The notes beneath the pieces are model-generated. The model worked only from the letters and a program-made list of their open reading frames with translations. It did no database searches and was not told the origin of the DNA. This document shows positions 1 through 7,745 of a stretch of 64,000 nucleotides of DNA, piece after piece; position 1 is the stretch's first letter, and every line of letters starts with the position of its first letter. The DNA lies in contig NZ_CP092483.1 of assembly GCF_022429625.1 (NCBI RefSeq), forward strand, positions 1,178,001 through 1,242,000, written 5' to 3'. Origin of the DNA: Devosia lacusdianchii. Lineage in GTDB: Bacteria > Pseudomonadota > Alphaproteobacteria > Rhizobiales > Devosiaceae. The position numbers were made by a program, and so were the translations under genes.

Positions 1-2
1 GT

Positions 3-458
3 GGCGGACAGGTGGTGGCCGGCGAGGCCGATGTTATTATCGGTTCGGGATGGCTGGCGCGGATCGTGCACCGTGTCATGGGATTTCCGGCGGCCGGGCA
101 GGGCGTGCCGGTGAGCGTCAACTTCTCGGAGCGCGATGGTGTCGAGACCTGGACCCGCGACTTCGCCGGGCGGCGCTTCAGCAGCGATCAAAGCGCCGGT
201 ATCGGACGCAACGAGAGGCTGATTGTCGAGCGGTTCGGACCCGTGCGCGTGGCGCTGGCGGTGCTCGGCGACGAGACGGGCCTACGGCTGGTCATCCGAA
301 GCTGGACGCTGTTCGGCATGCCCTTGCCGCTGGCCCTGGGGCCGACCACCGAGGCCCGCGAGCACGAAGCCGATGGGCGGTTCCATTTCGACGTGTCCAT
401 TGGCCACCGGCTGACCGGATTGATCGTTCGCTATCGCGGCTGGCTCATCCGACGGTGA
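3..458 (+). CDS. DUF4166 domain protein, 5' end cut by the window
   Basis: The reading frame is open from the first bases of the window, so the true start lies upstream; 151 residues are visible. The sequence has the DUF4166 pattern: a GFP-x-AG segment near the start, an E-x-W-x-R-x-F-x-G-R block, then an R-x-W-x-L-x-G-x-P-L-P stretch, a G-R-F-x-F-D segment and a closing Y-R-G-W-L. The function of the family is not established. In many bacteria the domain is the C-terminal half of a larger membrane or SDR-type protein, so what precedes it here cannot be told. The last 14 bases overlap the convergent gene on the other strand. Confidence 0.8.
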   Translation, partial: GGQVVAGEADVIIGSGWLARIVHRVMGFPAAGQGVPVSVNFSERDGVETWTRDFAGRRFSSDQSAGIGRNERLIVERFGPVRVALAVLGDETGLRLVIRSWTLFGMPLPLALGPTTEAREHEADGRFHFDVSIGHRLTGLIVRYRGWLIRR

Positions 459-1746
459 CGTTCGGGTAGCGCGCGGCGTTGTTCAGCAAGTCGGGCTCAA
501 CGATATCTTCCCACGCCATGCCGATGACGGCGTGATCGAGCGGCTGGTAGATCATATTGTCGGTAATGTGCACTGGCCCGGCATCCGGCGCGACGCTAAC
601 GCCGATCCCGACATCGCAACCCGAAATGACATTCGAGGAAATCAGCACATTCTGTAGGTACGGACCGTATCCGGCGACGATGGCGATGCCCGGAACGTTC
701 TGGATAATATTGCCCGTAACGGCCGCGTTGGCTTGCGCCGCAATGCCCACGGGGCTGCTGTCGGGATTGACGGGCGAGGACGGCAGGATATTGCGGACGA
801 TATTGCCGGTGCAGACAGCCAGCTGGCCACCCTGATCGAAGTTGGTCATCGAGATGCCGAACGCGGCACTATCGACAATATTGTTCGCAATAACCGAACC
901 GGAAAATCCGAACTCGGAGAAAATCGCCGATTCACGCGACCGTAAGCAGGTATTGTTGCTGACATGGGTGTTGTTTGTGGTGTTGAGGCGGATGGCACTG
1001 AAGGCGCAGTCGGCGATGTGGTTATCAGAGACGATGACCTCATCCGCCCGAAAGATGTTGATGCCATTGCCGTTCTGGCCGTTGCCCCCATCGCGCCAGT
1101 CGATATTGGCGATGCGATTGCCGGTGACGATGGAGCCATCGGGGCCGCTTTCGCTGCGCCAGATGCGGATGCCGGCATTGCCACAGAGATCGATGTGATT
1201 GCCGGTGACCAATAGGCCCCGGCTGTCCATGGAGTGGATGGCAGCGTCACCGAGTTCGGTGAAACGGCAGTTGCTGATGGTGACGCCCGAGTTGCTGATA
1301 GCGACACCCGTGCCGGCCGTGCGGAAGTGGCAGCGCTCAAGAGTAATGCTTTCGCTGGCCTCAATGGTCAGCGCCGCCAGACCGGACGCGAACCCGATAT
1401 CGCGCAGTACCACCGAGCCGCGGTCGCGAATGGCGACGCCGCTGCCGTCGATCAGCGTGGTGATCTCGGTGCGCCCCGGCACCCCCTCGACCGCCAGATT
1501 GCCGGGAAGGTCGATCCCCAGCACATGGATGATGCCCGGAGGTAGCCGAAGCGTTTGGCCGGCGGCCGCCGCCTGGTCCAGAGCGCTCTGCAGCGCCGAG
1601 GTCTGGTCCTGCGTCGTGTCGCCCGCGACTCCTAGCGTTGTGGCATCAAGCGTGGTTTGAGCACGCGCCAGAGTCGGCGTAGCAACGGCGACGGTCGCGA
1701 GTCCGGCAAGGATGCGACGGCGATTGGCAAGCAGCATCTTGGTCAT
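445..1746 (-). CDS. Tat-exported parallel beta-helix repeat protein (TIGR03808-like)
   Basis: 433 residues. The N-terminus has a twin-arginine signal (NRRRIL followed by a hydrophobic stretch and an A-R-A type cleavage region near residue 30), so export in folded form to the periplasm is likely. The remainder is a series of imperfect repeats of about 22 residues rich in N, G, I and V (for example V-T-G-N-x-I and I-x-N-N-x-I), typical of a right-handed parallel beta-helix as in polysaccharide-active or carbohydrate-binding proteins. It matches the layout of the TIGR03808 Tat-translocated repeat family, whose substrate is unknown. No catalytic residues can be assigned from sequence alone. Confidence 0.8.
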   Translation of the reverse strand: MTKMLLANRRRILAGLATVAVATPTLARAQTTLDATTLGVAGDTTQDQTSALQSALDQAAAAGQTLRLPPGIIHVLGIDLPGNLAVEGVPGRTEITTLIDGSGVAIRDRGSVVLRDIGFASGLAALTIEASESITLERCHFRTAGTGVAISNSGVTISNCRFTELGDAAIHSMDSRGLLVTGNHIDLCGNAGIRIWRSESGPDGSIVTGNRIANIDWRDGGNGQNGNGINIFRADEVIVSDNHIADCAFSAIRLNTTNNTHVSNNTCLRSRESAIFSEFGFSGSVIANNIVDSAAFGISMTNFDQGGQLAVCTGNIVRNILPSSPVNPDSSPVGIAAQANAAVTGNIIQNVPGIAIVAGYGPYLQNVLISSNVISGCDVGIGVSVAPDAGPVHITDNMIYQPLDHAVIGMAWEDIVEPDLLNNAARYPNVTVG

Positions 1747-1864
1747 GCCGTATCATGCCTTGCCTCGGTTGCTCTTGCCATCAGGATTGGAAAACAGAGT
1801 TACGAGTTGTCCCGTCGCGACCGGGGCGGCTATAAGAACCCAACTTTGATAGGATGGTGCGGCT

Positions 1865-3352
1865 ATGCTTGCTGATGACAAGATCTTTCTCGGGACCAGC
1901 GCGCACCCCGAATATCTTGCTCTCAAATACGGCAATCGCCATGGTCTGGTGACTGGCGCGACCGGTACTGGCAAGACAGTGACCTTGCAGGTGATGGCCG
2001 AGGGCTTTTCGGCCGCGGGCGTTCCGGTCTTCGCCGCAGATATCAAGGGCGACCTGTCGGGCGTTGCCAAAATGGGTGCGGCGCAGGGTTGGCAGACCCA
2101 GCGCGCGACCGATATCGGCTTCACCGACTACAAGGACGATGTGTTCCCGGTGATCTTCTGGGACCTGTTCGGGCGCCAGGGGCATCCAATCCGCGCCACC
2201 ATCTCGGAAATGGGCGCGCTGCTGCTGAGCCGCATGCTGGAGCTCAACGATACCCAGGAGGGCGTGCTCAACATTGCCTTTAAGGTCGCCGACGACGAGG
2301 GCCTGCTGCTGCTCGACCTCAAGGATCTGCGGGCCCTTCTGGTGGACTTGCAGGAGCGGGCGAAGGAAATCTCGACCAAGTACGGCAATGTGACCACCGC
2401 CTCGATCGGGTCGATCCAGCGGGCGCTGCTGGTGCTCGAGCAGCAGGGCGCCGAGAACTTCTTCGGCGAGCGGGCGCTTGAAATCGAGGACCTGATGCGA
2501 GTCGATCGCGACGGGCGCGGGTTCATCTCGATTCTCGCCGCCGACGAGCTGATGCGGGCCCCGCGGCTCTACGCGACGTTCCTGCTCTGGATGCTGTCCG
2601 AACTGTTCGAGGCGCTGCCCGAGGTGGGCGACCCGGACAAGCCCAAGCTGGTGTTCTTCTTCGACGAGGCGCACCTGCTCTTCGACGACGCGCCCAAGGT
2701 GCTGGTCGACAAAGTCGAGCAGGTGGTGCGGCTGGTGCGCTCCAAGGGCGTGGGCGTCTATTTCGTGACGCAGAACCCGATCGATATTCCCGAAACCGTG
2801 CTCGCGCAGCTTTCCAACCGCGTGCAACACGCGCTGCGCGCCTATACGCCGCGCGAGCAGAAGGCGGTGAAGGTGGCGGCCGAGACGTTCCGGCCCAATC
2901 CGGAATTTTCGACCGAGGAGGTCATCACCCAGCTCGGCATTGGCGAGGCGCTGGTTTCGGTGCTCGAGGCCAAGGGCATTCCCTCGATGGTCGGCCGTAC
3001 GTTGATTCGGCCGCCCTCGGCGCAGGTGGGGCCGCTCTTGCCTGAAGAACGCCGGGCCATCATCGCCAATTCGCCGGTTGCCGGTCTTTACGATGCGCTG
3101 GTCGACCGCGACTCGGCCTTCGAGGTGTTGGCGCGCAAGACGCGCGACAAGCAGCTTGCCGAAGAGCGGCAGCGCCAGGACGACGAGCAGCGCAAGGCCG
3201 AACGCACCTATCAGGACGACCGTCCGCGCCGCAGCTCGAGCCGGCAGACCCCGGCTGAGGCGGCGATGAACTCGCTGGCGCGTACGGTGGCCAACCGGCT
3301 GGGGAACGCATTGGTTCGCGGCATCCTCGGCGGCCTGAAGCGCGGCCGATGA
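1865..3352 (+). CDS. HerA-like ATPase (DUF853, YjgR-like)
   Basis: 495 residues. A Walker A motif GATGTGKT lies at residues 31-38 and a Walker B segment LVFFFDEAH at 262-270, followed by an arginine-rich region with T-Q-N-P, typical of the HerA/FtsK-type C-terminal ATPase family DUF853 (E. coli YjgR). The tail from about residue 420 is charged and low complexity, ending in a basic helix. The family is widespread and poorly characterised; related HerA proteins translocate or unwind DNA as hexamers. The stop codon overlaps the start of the LOG-like gene by four bases (ATGA), implying translational coupling and a shared role. Confidence 0.85.
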   Translation: MLADDKIFLGTSAHPEYLALKYGNRHGLVTGATGTGKTVTLQVMAEGFSAAGVPVFAADIKGDLSGVAKMGAAQGWQTQRATDIGFTDYKDDVFPVIFWDLFGRQGHPIRATISEMGALLLSRMLELNDTQEGVLNIAFKVADDEGLLLLDLKDLRALLVDLQERAKEISTKYGNVTTASIGSIQRALLVLEQQGAENFFGERALEIEDLMRVDRDGRGFISILAADELMRAPRLYATFLLWMLSELFEALPEVGDPDKPKLVFFFDEAHLLFDDAPKVLVDKVEQVVRLVRSKGVGVYFVTQNPIDIPETVLAQLSNRVQHALRAYTPREQKAVKVAAETFRPNPEFSTEEVITQLGIGEALVSVLEAKGIPSMVGRTLIRPPSAQVGPLLPEERRAIIANSPVAGLYDALVDRDSAFEVLARKTRDKQLAEERQRQDDEQRKAERTYQDDRPRRSSSRQTPAEAAMNSLARTVANRLGNALVRGILGGLKRGR

Positions 3353-3921
3353 GCATCATGATGGAACCGGCGACCGCGCCACCGACACTCGCCGTCTTCG
3401 CCTCGGACAAGGGCCCCGGCGACGCCGAGCGCGCGTCGCTGATGAGCCAGGCCGGCACCTATTTCGCCAAGCGCGGTGCGCGCATCATCGCGCTGGCCGA
3501 GGGCGGCATCATCCCCGTACCGCTGATCACTGCCGCCCGCGCGGCTGGGGGCAATGTGCAGATCGTGGCCGACACGACCATCGTGCTGCCGCCGGCGCTG
3601 GTCGGGGTGACCATGGACGTGCTGGCGACCCGCGACGAGCGGCTGGACCGGGTGGCGCAACTGGCCGATGCCTATGTGGCACTGCCGGGTTCGCTCGCCT
3701 CGGCCTCGGCGCTGTTCGGCACCTGGGCGGCCGCCCGGGCGCTGGGCCGCACGCGCCCCGTGGTCATGCTCAATCGGCACCGGGCCTATGAGGTGATGCG
3801 CGGTTACGCGGCGGACGTGTTGTCGCCAGGGCTGCCAGGCTATGACCGGGCGGTACAGTTTGCCGATACGATCGAAGATCTGTGGAGCCGCGTCAGCCGG
3901 CTGGTCAGCGAAGCACGCTAG
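3349..3921 (+). CDS. LOG-fold (lysine decarboxylase-like) protein with degenerate active site
   Basis: 190 residues, the usual length of LOG cytokinin-riboside phosphoribohydrolases. The fold signature is visible: F-A-S near residue 16, R-D-E-R-L-D-R before ADAYVALPG, and a downstream ALFGTW block that lines up with the LOG motif P-G-G-x-G-T-x-x-E. Here that motif reads PGSLASASA, so the glycines, threonine and catalytic glutamate are all replaced. The enzyme activity is therefore probably lost, though a nucleotide could still be bound (SLOG superfamily). It is coupled to the HerA-like ATPase gene by an ATGA overlap. Alternative ATGs lie 9 and 12 bases downstream. The 3' end overlaps the convergent receiver gene by four bases. 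Confidence 0.7.
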   Translation: MSIMMEPATAPPTLAVFASDKGPGDAERASLMSQAGTYFAKRGARIIALAEGGIIPVPLITAARAAGGNVQIVADTTIVLPPALVGVTMDVLATRDERLDRVAQLADAYVALPGSLASASALFGTWAAARALGRTRPVVMLNRHRAYEVMRGYAADVLSPGLPGYDRAVQFADTIEDLWSRVSRLVSEAR

Positions 3922-4463
3922 CCGTCGAGGCCCGGATGCTGCGGCTTGCGGCGGTCTGGGAAGAGCGGGATGACATTGTCGGTAGAGCGGCGGGCCGGCA
4001 CCGGTTGCACCGGAGGCATGGAAATGCGGTTGCGGCGGTCGGGCCCGCGATAGCCACCCAGTACGCCGATGACGCTGCGCGAGCGCAAGCGCGTCTGGAT
4101 GCGCTGCAGCAAATGGCGCGGCGACATCGGCTTGATAATGACTTCGTCTATGCCGGCGCTGATGGCCTGGTGGCGCATGGGCGGCGTAATGCTGCGGGTC
4201 AGCGCGATGACCGGGACGTCCTGGCTGACGAGATCACCATTGAGGCGAATGCCCTCGACCATTTCATAGGCCGGGCGCCCTTCGCGATCGAAATCGCAGA
4301 CCAGCATATGGACGGGCGCGAGCCGCATATAGGCGATCAGTTCGAGCTCGCTCTCGAAGACGCGAACCTTCAGGCGTGAGTCGCCGGCGACCACCATCCC
4401 GAGCAGGGACGAAAGCGCAGTATTTGCGGCGATGATTGCGACGACCTTGGCCGGTTCGGTCAC
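3918..4463 (-). CDS. Single-domain response regulator-like protein with FGYRGPDRR-type tail
   Basis: 181 residues from a GTG start chosen because GGAG lies six bases upstream; a longer frame reaches a TTG at 4535 without a ribosome site. The protein is a CheY-like receiver: V-A-I-I-A-A-N opens the fold, CDFD carries the likely phospho-acceptor aspartate, and V-I-I-K-P carries the conserved lysine. After the receiver comes a GGYRGPDRR segment and a second DRRK motif, a tail common in alphaproteobacterial stand-alone receivers and PilZ or CtrA-pathway proteins. No output domain is present. Partner kinase unknown; the gene is followed convergently by the LOG-like gene. Confidence 0.7.
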   Translation of the reverse strand: MTEPAKVVAIIAANTALSSLLGMVVAGDSRLKVRVFESELELIAYMRLAPVHMLVCDFDREGRPAYEMVEGIRLNGDLVSQDVPVIALTRSITPPMRHQAISAGIDEVIIKPMSPRHLLQRIQTRLRSRSVIGVLGGYRGPDRRNRISMPPVQPVPARRSTDNVIPLFPDRRKPQHPGLDG

Positions 4464-4563
4464 TGAATCTCCGGTGCCTGATGGTAAATGAAACGTTACC
4501 ACGGCCGAGCGGAGCAATGAAAGTCCCGCTTCCAAAATGGGATAATTCGCTGGGGGAAATGAC

Positions 4564-4598
4564 GAAAGCCCGCCAGCGCATATGCGCGGCGGGCTTTC
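4564..4598 (-). terminator. Intrinsic terminator downstream of sodB
   Basis: A near-perfect 35-base palindrome: 11-base outer arms (4564-4574 with 4588-4598) enclose the self-complementary GCGCATATGCGC. It sits just past the sodB stop codon on the minus strand and is followed by a short T-rich stretch, so it most likely ends sodB transcription before the receiver gene. Confidence 0.7.
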
Positions 4599-4626
4599 AA
4601 AACCTCGGGCTACGGGGAGCTAAGGC

Positions 4627-5232
4627 TTAGCGGGCTTCCTCGAACATGTGCTCGACATGCTCCCAGTTCACCAGGTTATCGAACCAGGCTTCGAGGTATT
4701 TCGGGCGGGCATTGCGGTAGTCGATGTAATAGGAGTGCTCCCAGACGTCGACACCCAGCAATGGGTGACCACCATGGACGAGCGGCGATTCGCCGTTCGG
4801 GGTCTTGGTGACTTCCAGCTTGCCGTTCTTGAGCGAGAGCCAGGCCCAGCCCGAACCGAACTGGGTGGTGCCGGCAGCGATGAAATCGGCGCGGAACTTG
4901 TCGAAACCGCCCAGATCCTCGTCGATCTTGGCTGCCAGGGCGCCCGGCAGCTTGTTGCCACCGCCATTGGGCTTCATCCAGTTCCAGAAATGGACGTGGT
5001 TGTAATGCTGGCCGGCATTGTTGAAGAGGCCGGCATTCTTGCCGAAGGCTTCCTTGACAATGTCCTCGAGCGGCAGAATTTCGAGGCCCGAACCTTCCAA
5101 GAGCTTTTCGCCGTTGGTGACATAGGCCTGGTGATGCTTGTCGTGATGGAACTCAAGCGTTTCAGCCGACATGTAGGGGCCCAGCGCATCATAGGCATAG
5201 GGCAGGGGCGGCAAAGTGAACTTGGTCGACAT
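4627..5232 (-). CDS. sodB: Superoxide dismutase, Fe type
   Basis: 201 residues, full length for the Fe/Mn superoxide dismutase family. It disproportionates superoxide to oxygen and hydrogen peroxide, normally in the cytoplasm; no signal peptide is seen. Metal ligands fall at H29, H79, D162 and H166 (the last two in DVWEHSYY). Gln75, four residues before H79, together with no glutamine in the T-P-N-G-E-S-P-L segment, is the pattern of iron enzymes rather than manganese enzymes. The gene is monocistronic, with a strong terminator behind it. A GGAGG ribosome site precedes the ATG. Confidence 0.95.
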   Translation of the reverse strand: MSTKFTLPPLPYAYDALGPYMSAETLEFHHDKHHQAYVTNGEKLLEGSGLEILPLEDIVKEAFGKNAGLFNNAGQHYNHVHFWNWMKPNGGGNKLPGALAAKIDEDLGGFDKFRADFIAAGTTQFGSGWAWLSLKNGKLEVTKTPNGESPLVHGGHPLLGVDVWEHSYYIDYRNARPKYLEAWFDNLVNWEHVEHMFEEAR

Positions 5233-5339
5233 GAATGGCCTCCAGGATGGGAAAGACTACGAAATTTCGGCCACAGGTATAGGATGATTGTGACGCTGGA
5301 ACAATTCGTTAGAAGCGATGATCGTTCCAAAACGGTGCT

Positions 5340-5363
5340 GCCCGGCGCAAAGCCGCGCCGGGC
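5340..5363 (-). terminator. Hairpin terminator behind the MFS gene
   Basis: Nine-base perfect arms GCCCGGCGC (5340-5348) and GCGCCGGGC (5355-5363) separated by six bases, seven bases beyond the MFS stop codon on the minus strand and followed by a short T run. It separates the AraC/MFS operon from sodB. Confidence 0.6.
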
Positions 5364-5370
5364 GAAGTTC

Positions 5371-6555
5371 TCAGGCCTTGGGCTGGACCAGCGCCAGCAG
5401 TAGCGTGAGCGCGGCCAGGATCGCGGTCAGCAGCATATTGGCAACGGCCGAATAGGTGTCGACGACGTAGCCGCCGACGACGGCGCCGGTCGTGATCGCC
5501 ACCTGAAAGGATACCACCATCAGGCTACCCGAGGTTTCGAGTGCGTCAGGCGCTGCACGCGACAGGTTGGCCTGAAGCGCCACCGGCGCCATGCCGAAGG
5601 CAAAGCCCCAGAGCGCAACAAAGGTGAACGCCGCCGCGACATTGGCACCCCATAGCACCAGCGCCAGCGCGGCAAGCGCCATGATCGCGCCGGTAATAGC
5701 GAGGGCGCGCCCGGCGTCGATGTCGGCCAGGCGGCCGGCGGCCAGGTTACCCAGCACGGCGGCGAGACCAAAACCGCCCAGAGCCAGCGCGATCATGTTC
5801 GTCGACAGGGCCGTCACCTGCTCAAGGAACGGGCGCACATAGACCGAACCGGTCATATGCCCAGCCATCAGCAGGATGATGGCCAGCATGCCCAATTGTA
5901 TGCCCGGCCGGCGGAGCAGCCGGAAAACGTCGCCCAGGCTATTGCCGGTCGAAGCGGGCAGGGTGGGCAGGCCGAGCAATTGCAGCAGCAAAGCCAGGCC
6001 AGAAAGGCTAGCCGTCAGCGCCATAGCGCTGCGCCAACCTAGCCAGTCACTGATCAGGGCACCGAGGGAAGGAGCCGCGATGGTCGCAAGGGAAACGCCC
6101 AGGCCGACCATGGCCATGCCGCGGCCGATGGCGCCCTCGCCGACGATCCGTGCAACCACGGCCACCGAAAGCGCCCAGAAAGCGCTGAGTGCAATGCCCA
6201 GCCCAGCGCGGCCGAGAAGCAAGAGCCAGAAATCGGTTGCGAAAGCCGCGAGCAGATTGGAGGCGATGGCAAGAAGGCTGAGCCCGATCATCACCAGCTT
6301 GCGGTTCAACCGCCCAATCAGGACATTGCTGAAGAGGGCAGCCACGGCGCCGACGGACGCCGTGGCGGTGACCACCTGGCCGGCAGTGCCTTCGCTGATG
6401 CCAAGGTCGCTCGCCATCGGCGTCAGCAGGCCCGCAGGCAAGAATTCGGCCGAGACCAGGGCGAAGCTGGTCGCCAGCATGGACAGCATCGCGAGCCAGG
6501 TATTGGCGCTCCAGCGCTCGCGCGCACTCTCAAGAGGGAACGTTGTGTCAGTCAT
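5371..6555 (-). CDS. MFS transporter, DHA1/AraJ-like exporter
   Basis: 394 residues with twelve predicted membrane segments and the usual central loop near residue 195. The N-terminal half carries AEFLPAGLLTPMASDLGIS and a short basic loop G-R-L-N-R-K between helices 2 and 3, as in AraJ/NepI/PbuE-type drug and nucleoside exporters. The substrate cannot be deduced. It lies 27 bases behind an AraC-type regulator on the same strand, so the pair is probably one operon and the regulator probably controls it. Its Shine-Dalgarno sequence is part of a perfect hairpin. Confidence 0.85.
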   Translation of the reverse strand: MTDTTFPLESARERWSANTWLAMLSMLATSFALVSAEFLPAGLLTPMASDLGISEGTAGQVVTATASVGAVAALFSNVLIGRLNRKLVMIGLSLLAIASNLLAAFATDFWLLLLGRAGLGIALSAFWALSVAVVARIVGEGAIGRGMAMVGLGVSLATIAAPSLGALISDWLGWRSAMALTASLSGLALLLQLLGLPTLPASTGNSLGDVFRLLRRPGIQLGMLAIILLMAGHMTGSVYVRPFLEQVTALSTNMIALALGGFGLAAVLGNLAAGRLADIDAGRALAITGAIMALAALALVLWGANVAAAFTFVALWGFAFGMAPVALQANLSRAAPDALETSGSLMVVSFQVAITTGAVVGGYVVDTYSAVANMLLTAILAALTLLLALVQPKA

Positions 6556-6558
6556 GAT

Positions 6559-6578
6559 CGTCTCCAGAATTGGAGACG
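6559..6578 (-). promoter_or_regulatory. Hairpin enclosing the ribosome site of the MFS gene
   Basis: A perfect inverted repeat with eight-base arms (6559-6566 and 6571-6578) and a four-base loop lies immediately before the MFS start codon. Read on the minus strand, the arm next to the ATG contains GGAGA, the obvious Shine-Dalgarno sequence, so folding would hide the ribosome site. It could instead be an operator; no experiment is implied. Confidence 0.45.
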
Positions 6579-6582
6579 CGTT

Positions 6583-7593
6583 CTAGACCACCTGATCCGG
6601 ACGATATGTGTCTAAAAATCCTAATTCCATATCCATTCGTCCGGGAGACGTGCGCCGCACCGCGCCTGGCGAAGTCTTGGTGATGCGCTTGAAGGCGCGT
6701 GCGAACGAGGCTTCGGATTCATAGCCTAGACGCGCCGCGACCTCGGCAACCGAGCTGCCGTTCTGGCTCAGCCATTCCTGCGCCAGCTGCATGCGCAGGC
6801 GGGTCAGGTAGCGCGCCGCGCCTTCGCCCAGAATGGCGCTGAACCGCTCGGCGAACACCGAACGGGATTGACCGGCAAAGCCTGCCAGCGTTTCGAGCGT
6901 CCAGTTGCCGCCGGGCTCGCGATGCATGGCCACGAGCGCCCGCCCGATATGGGGATCGCGAATGGCGGCGAGCCAACCGGTCGTGGGCCCAACGTTGCTT
7001 TTGACCCAGCAGCGGATCAAGCGGGCGGTAAGCAAGTCAGCCATGCGCGACAGGATGGTGGCGCTACCCATGCGCGGATCGCTGACTTCGACCGCCATGG
7101 CCTGCAGCAGCGGATTGACCATGGGGTCATGGGTAGCGACGTCACACCCCCTGATGATGGTCGGCATCAACCGGATGAGGGGATGCAGGGCAAAGGCACC
7201 CAGCGCCATCGTGCCGCAAAAAAGGGTGCTTGCCGGTCCCTCACCCTGCTTCACCACTTCCGAGACATTGCCGCCAAGCCTGGTGACCTGGCACCCCGCA
7301 AGCGAGTCGCATTGCAGCTCTGGGGCACTGGCCAGCCGGTGCCGCGCACCTTGCGGCAACAACACCAGATCGCCCTCGTTCAGCTGCTGCCAGTCTTCGG
7401 CCTCGGTATGCACCCAGCACGGCCCGGCGCTGACAAAGTAAAAGCGCAGCAGCGGCTGTTCGGGAAAGGTGATGCTCCAGGGGTGGCGGAGCTCGCACCG
7501 GCCATAGCTGACCCCGCTGAGGCGAAAGTCCTGCAGGACCTCGCTCAGGGCGTCTGTGGGTCGCGTGCTCGTGTCGGACGAATTGTTGATCAT
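6583..7593 (-). CDS. AraC-family transcriptional regulator
   Basis: 336 residues. The first part is a cupin-like sensor (P-W-S-I-x-F-P-E-Q-P, then a G-D-L-V-L-L-P-Q-G-A-R-H turn near residue 80), and the last ~100 residues are the double helix-turn-helix AraC domain (R-M-Q-L-A-Q-E-W-L ... V-A-A-R-L-G-Y-E-S-E-A-S-F-A-R-A-F-K). This matches AraC regulators with an N-terminal cupin_6 domain that usually control nearby exporters or redox genes. The MFS gene follows by 27 bases on the same strand. The inducer is unknown. Confidence 0.85.
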   Translation of the reverse strand: MINNSSDTSTRPTDALSEVLQDFRLSGVSYGRCELRHPWSITFPEQPLLRFYFVSAGPCWVHTEAEDWQQLNEGDLVLLPQGARHRLASAPELQCDSLAGCQVTRLGGNVSEVVKQGEGPASTLFCGTMALGAFALHPLIRLMPTIIRGCDVATHDPMVNPLLQAMAVEVSDPRMGSATILSRMADLLTARLIRCWVKSNVGPTTGWLAAIRDPHIGRALVAMHREPGGNWTLETLAGFAGQSRSVFAERFSAILGEGAARYLTRLRMQLAQEWLSQNGSSVAEVAARLGYESEASFARAFKRITKTSPGAVRRTSPGRMDMELGFLDTYRPDQVV

Positions 7594-7673
7594 GTGGGGA
7601 TTTTATTCATCGATCGTCCGGTGGGCAAGGTGGATGATCAATATGGGTTGGGCGGGCTAGCGCAACCCACCGA

Positions 7674-7699
7674 GTCATTCCCGCGAAAGCGGGAATGAC
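7674..7699. repeat. REP-like palindrome (GTCATTCCCGC class)
   Basis: Perfect 11-base arms with a GAAA loop, between the start of the AraC gene and the end of oligopeptidase B. This palindrome class recurs in many alphaproteobacterial intergenic regions. It may double as a terminator for the oligopeptidase gene. Confidence 0.75.
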
Positions 7700-7745
7700 G
7701 CCGTGCAATTACTCTGGCTCAGAACGAGCTCAAAGGCGCCCGCGT

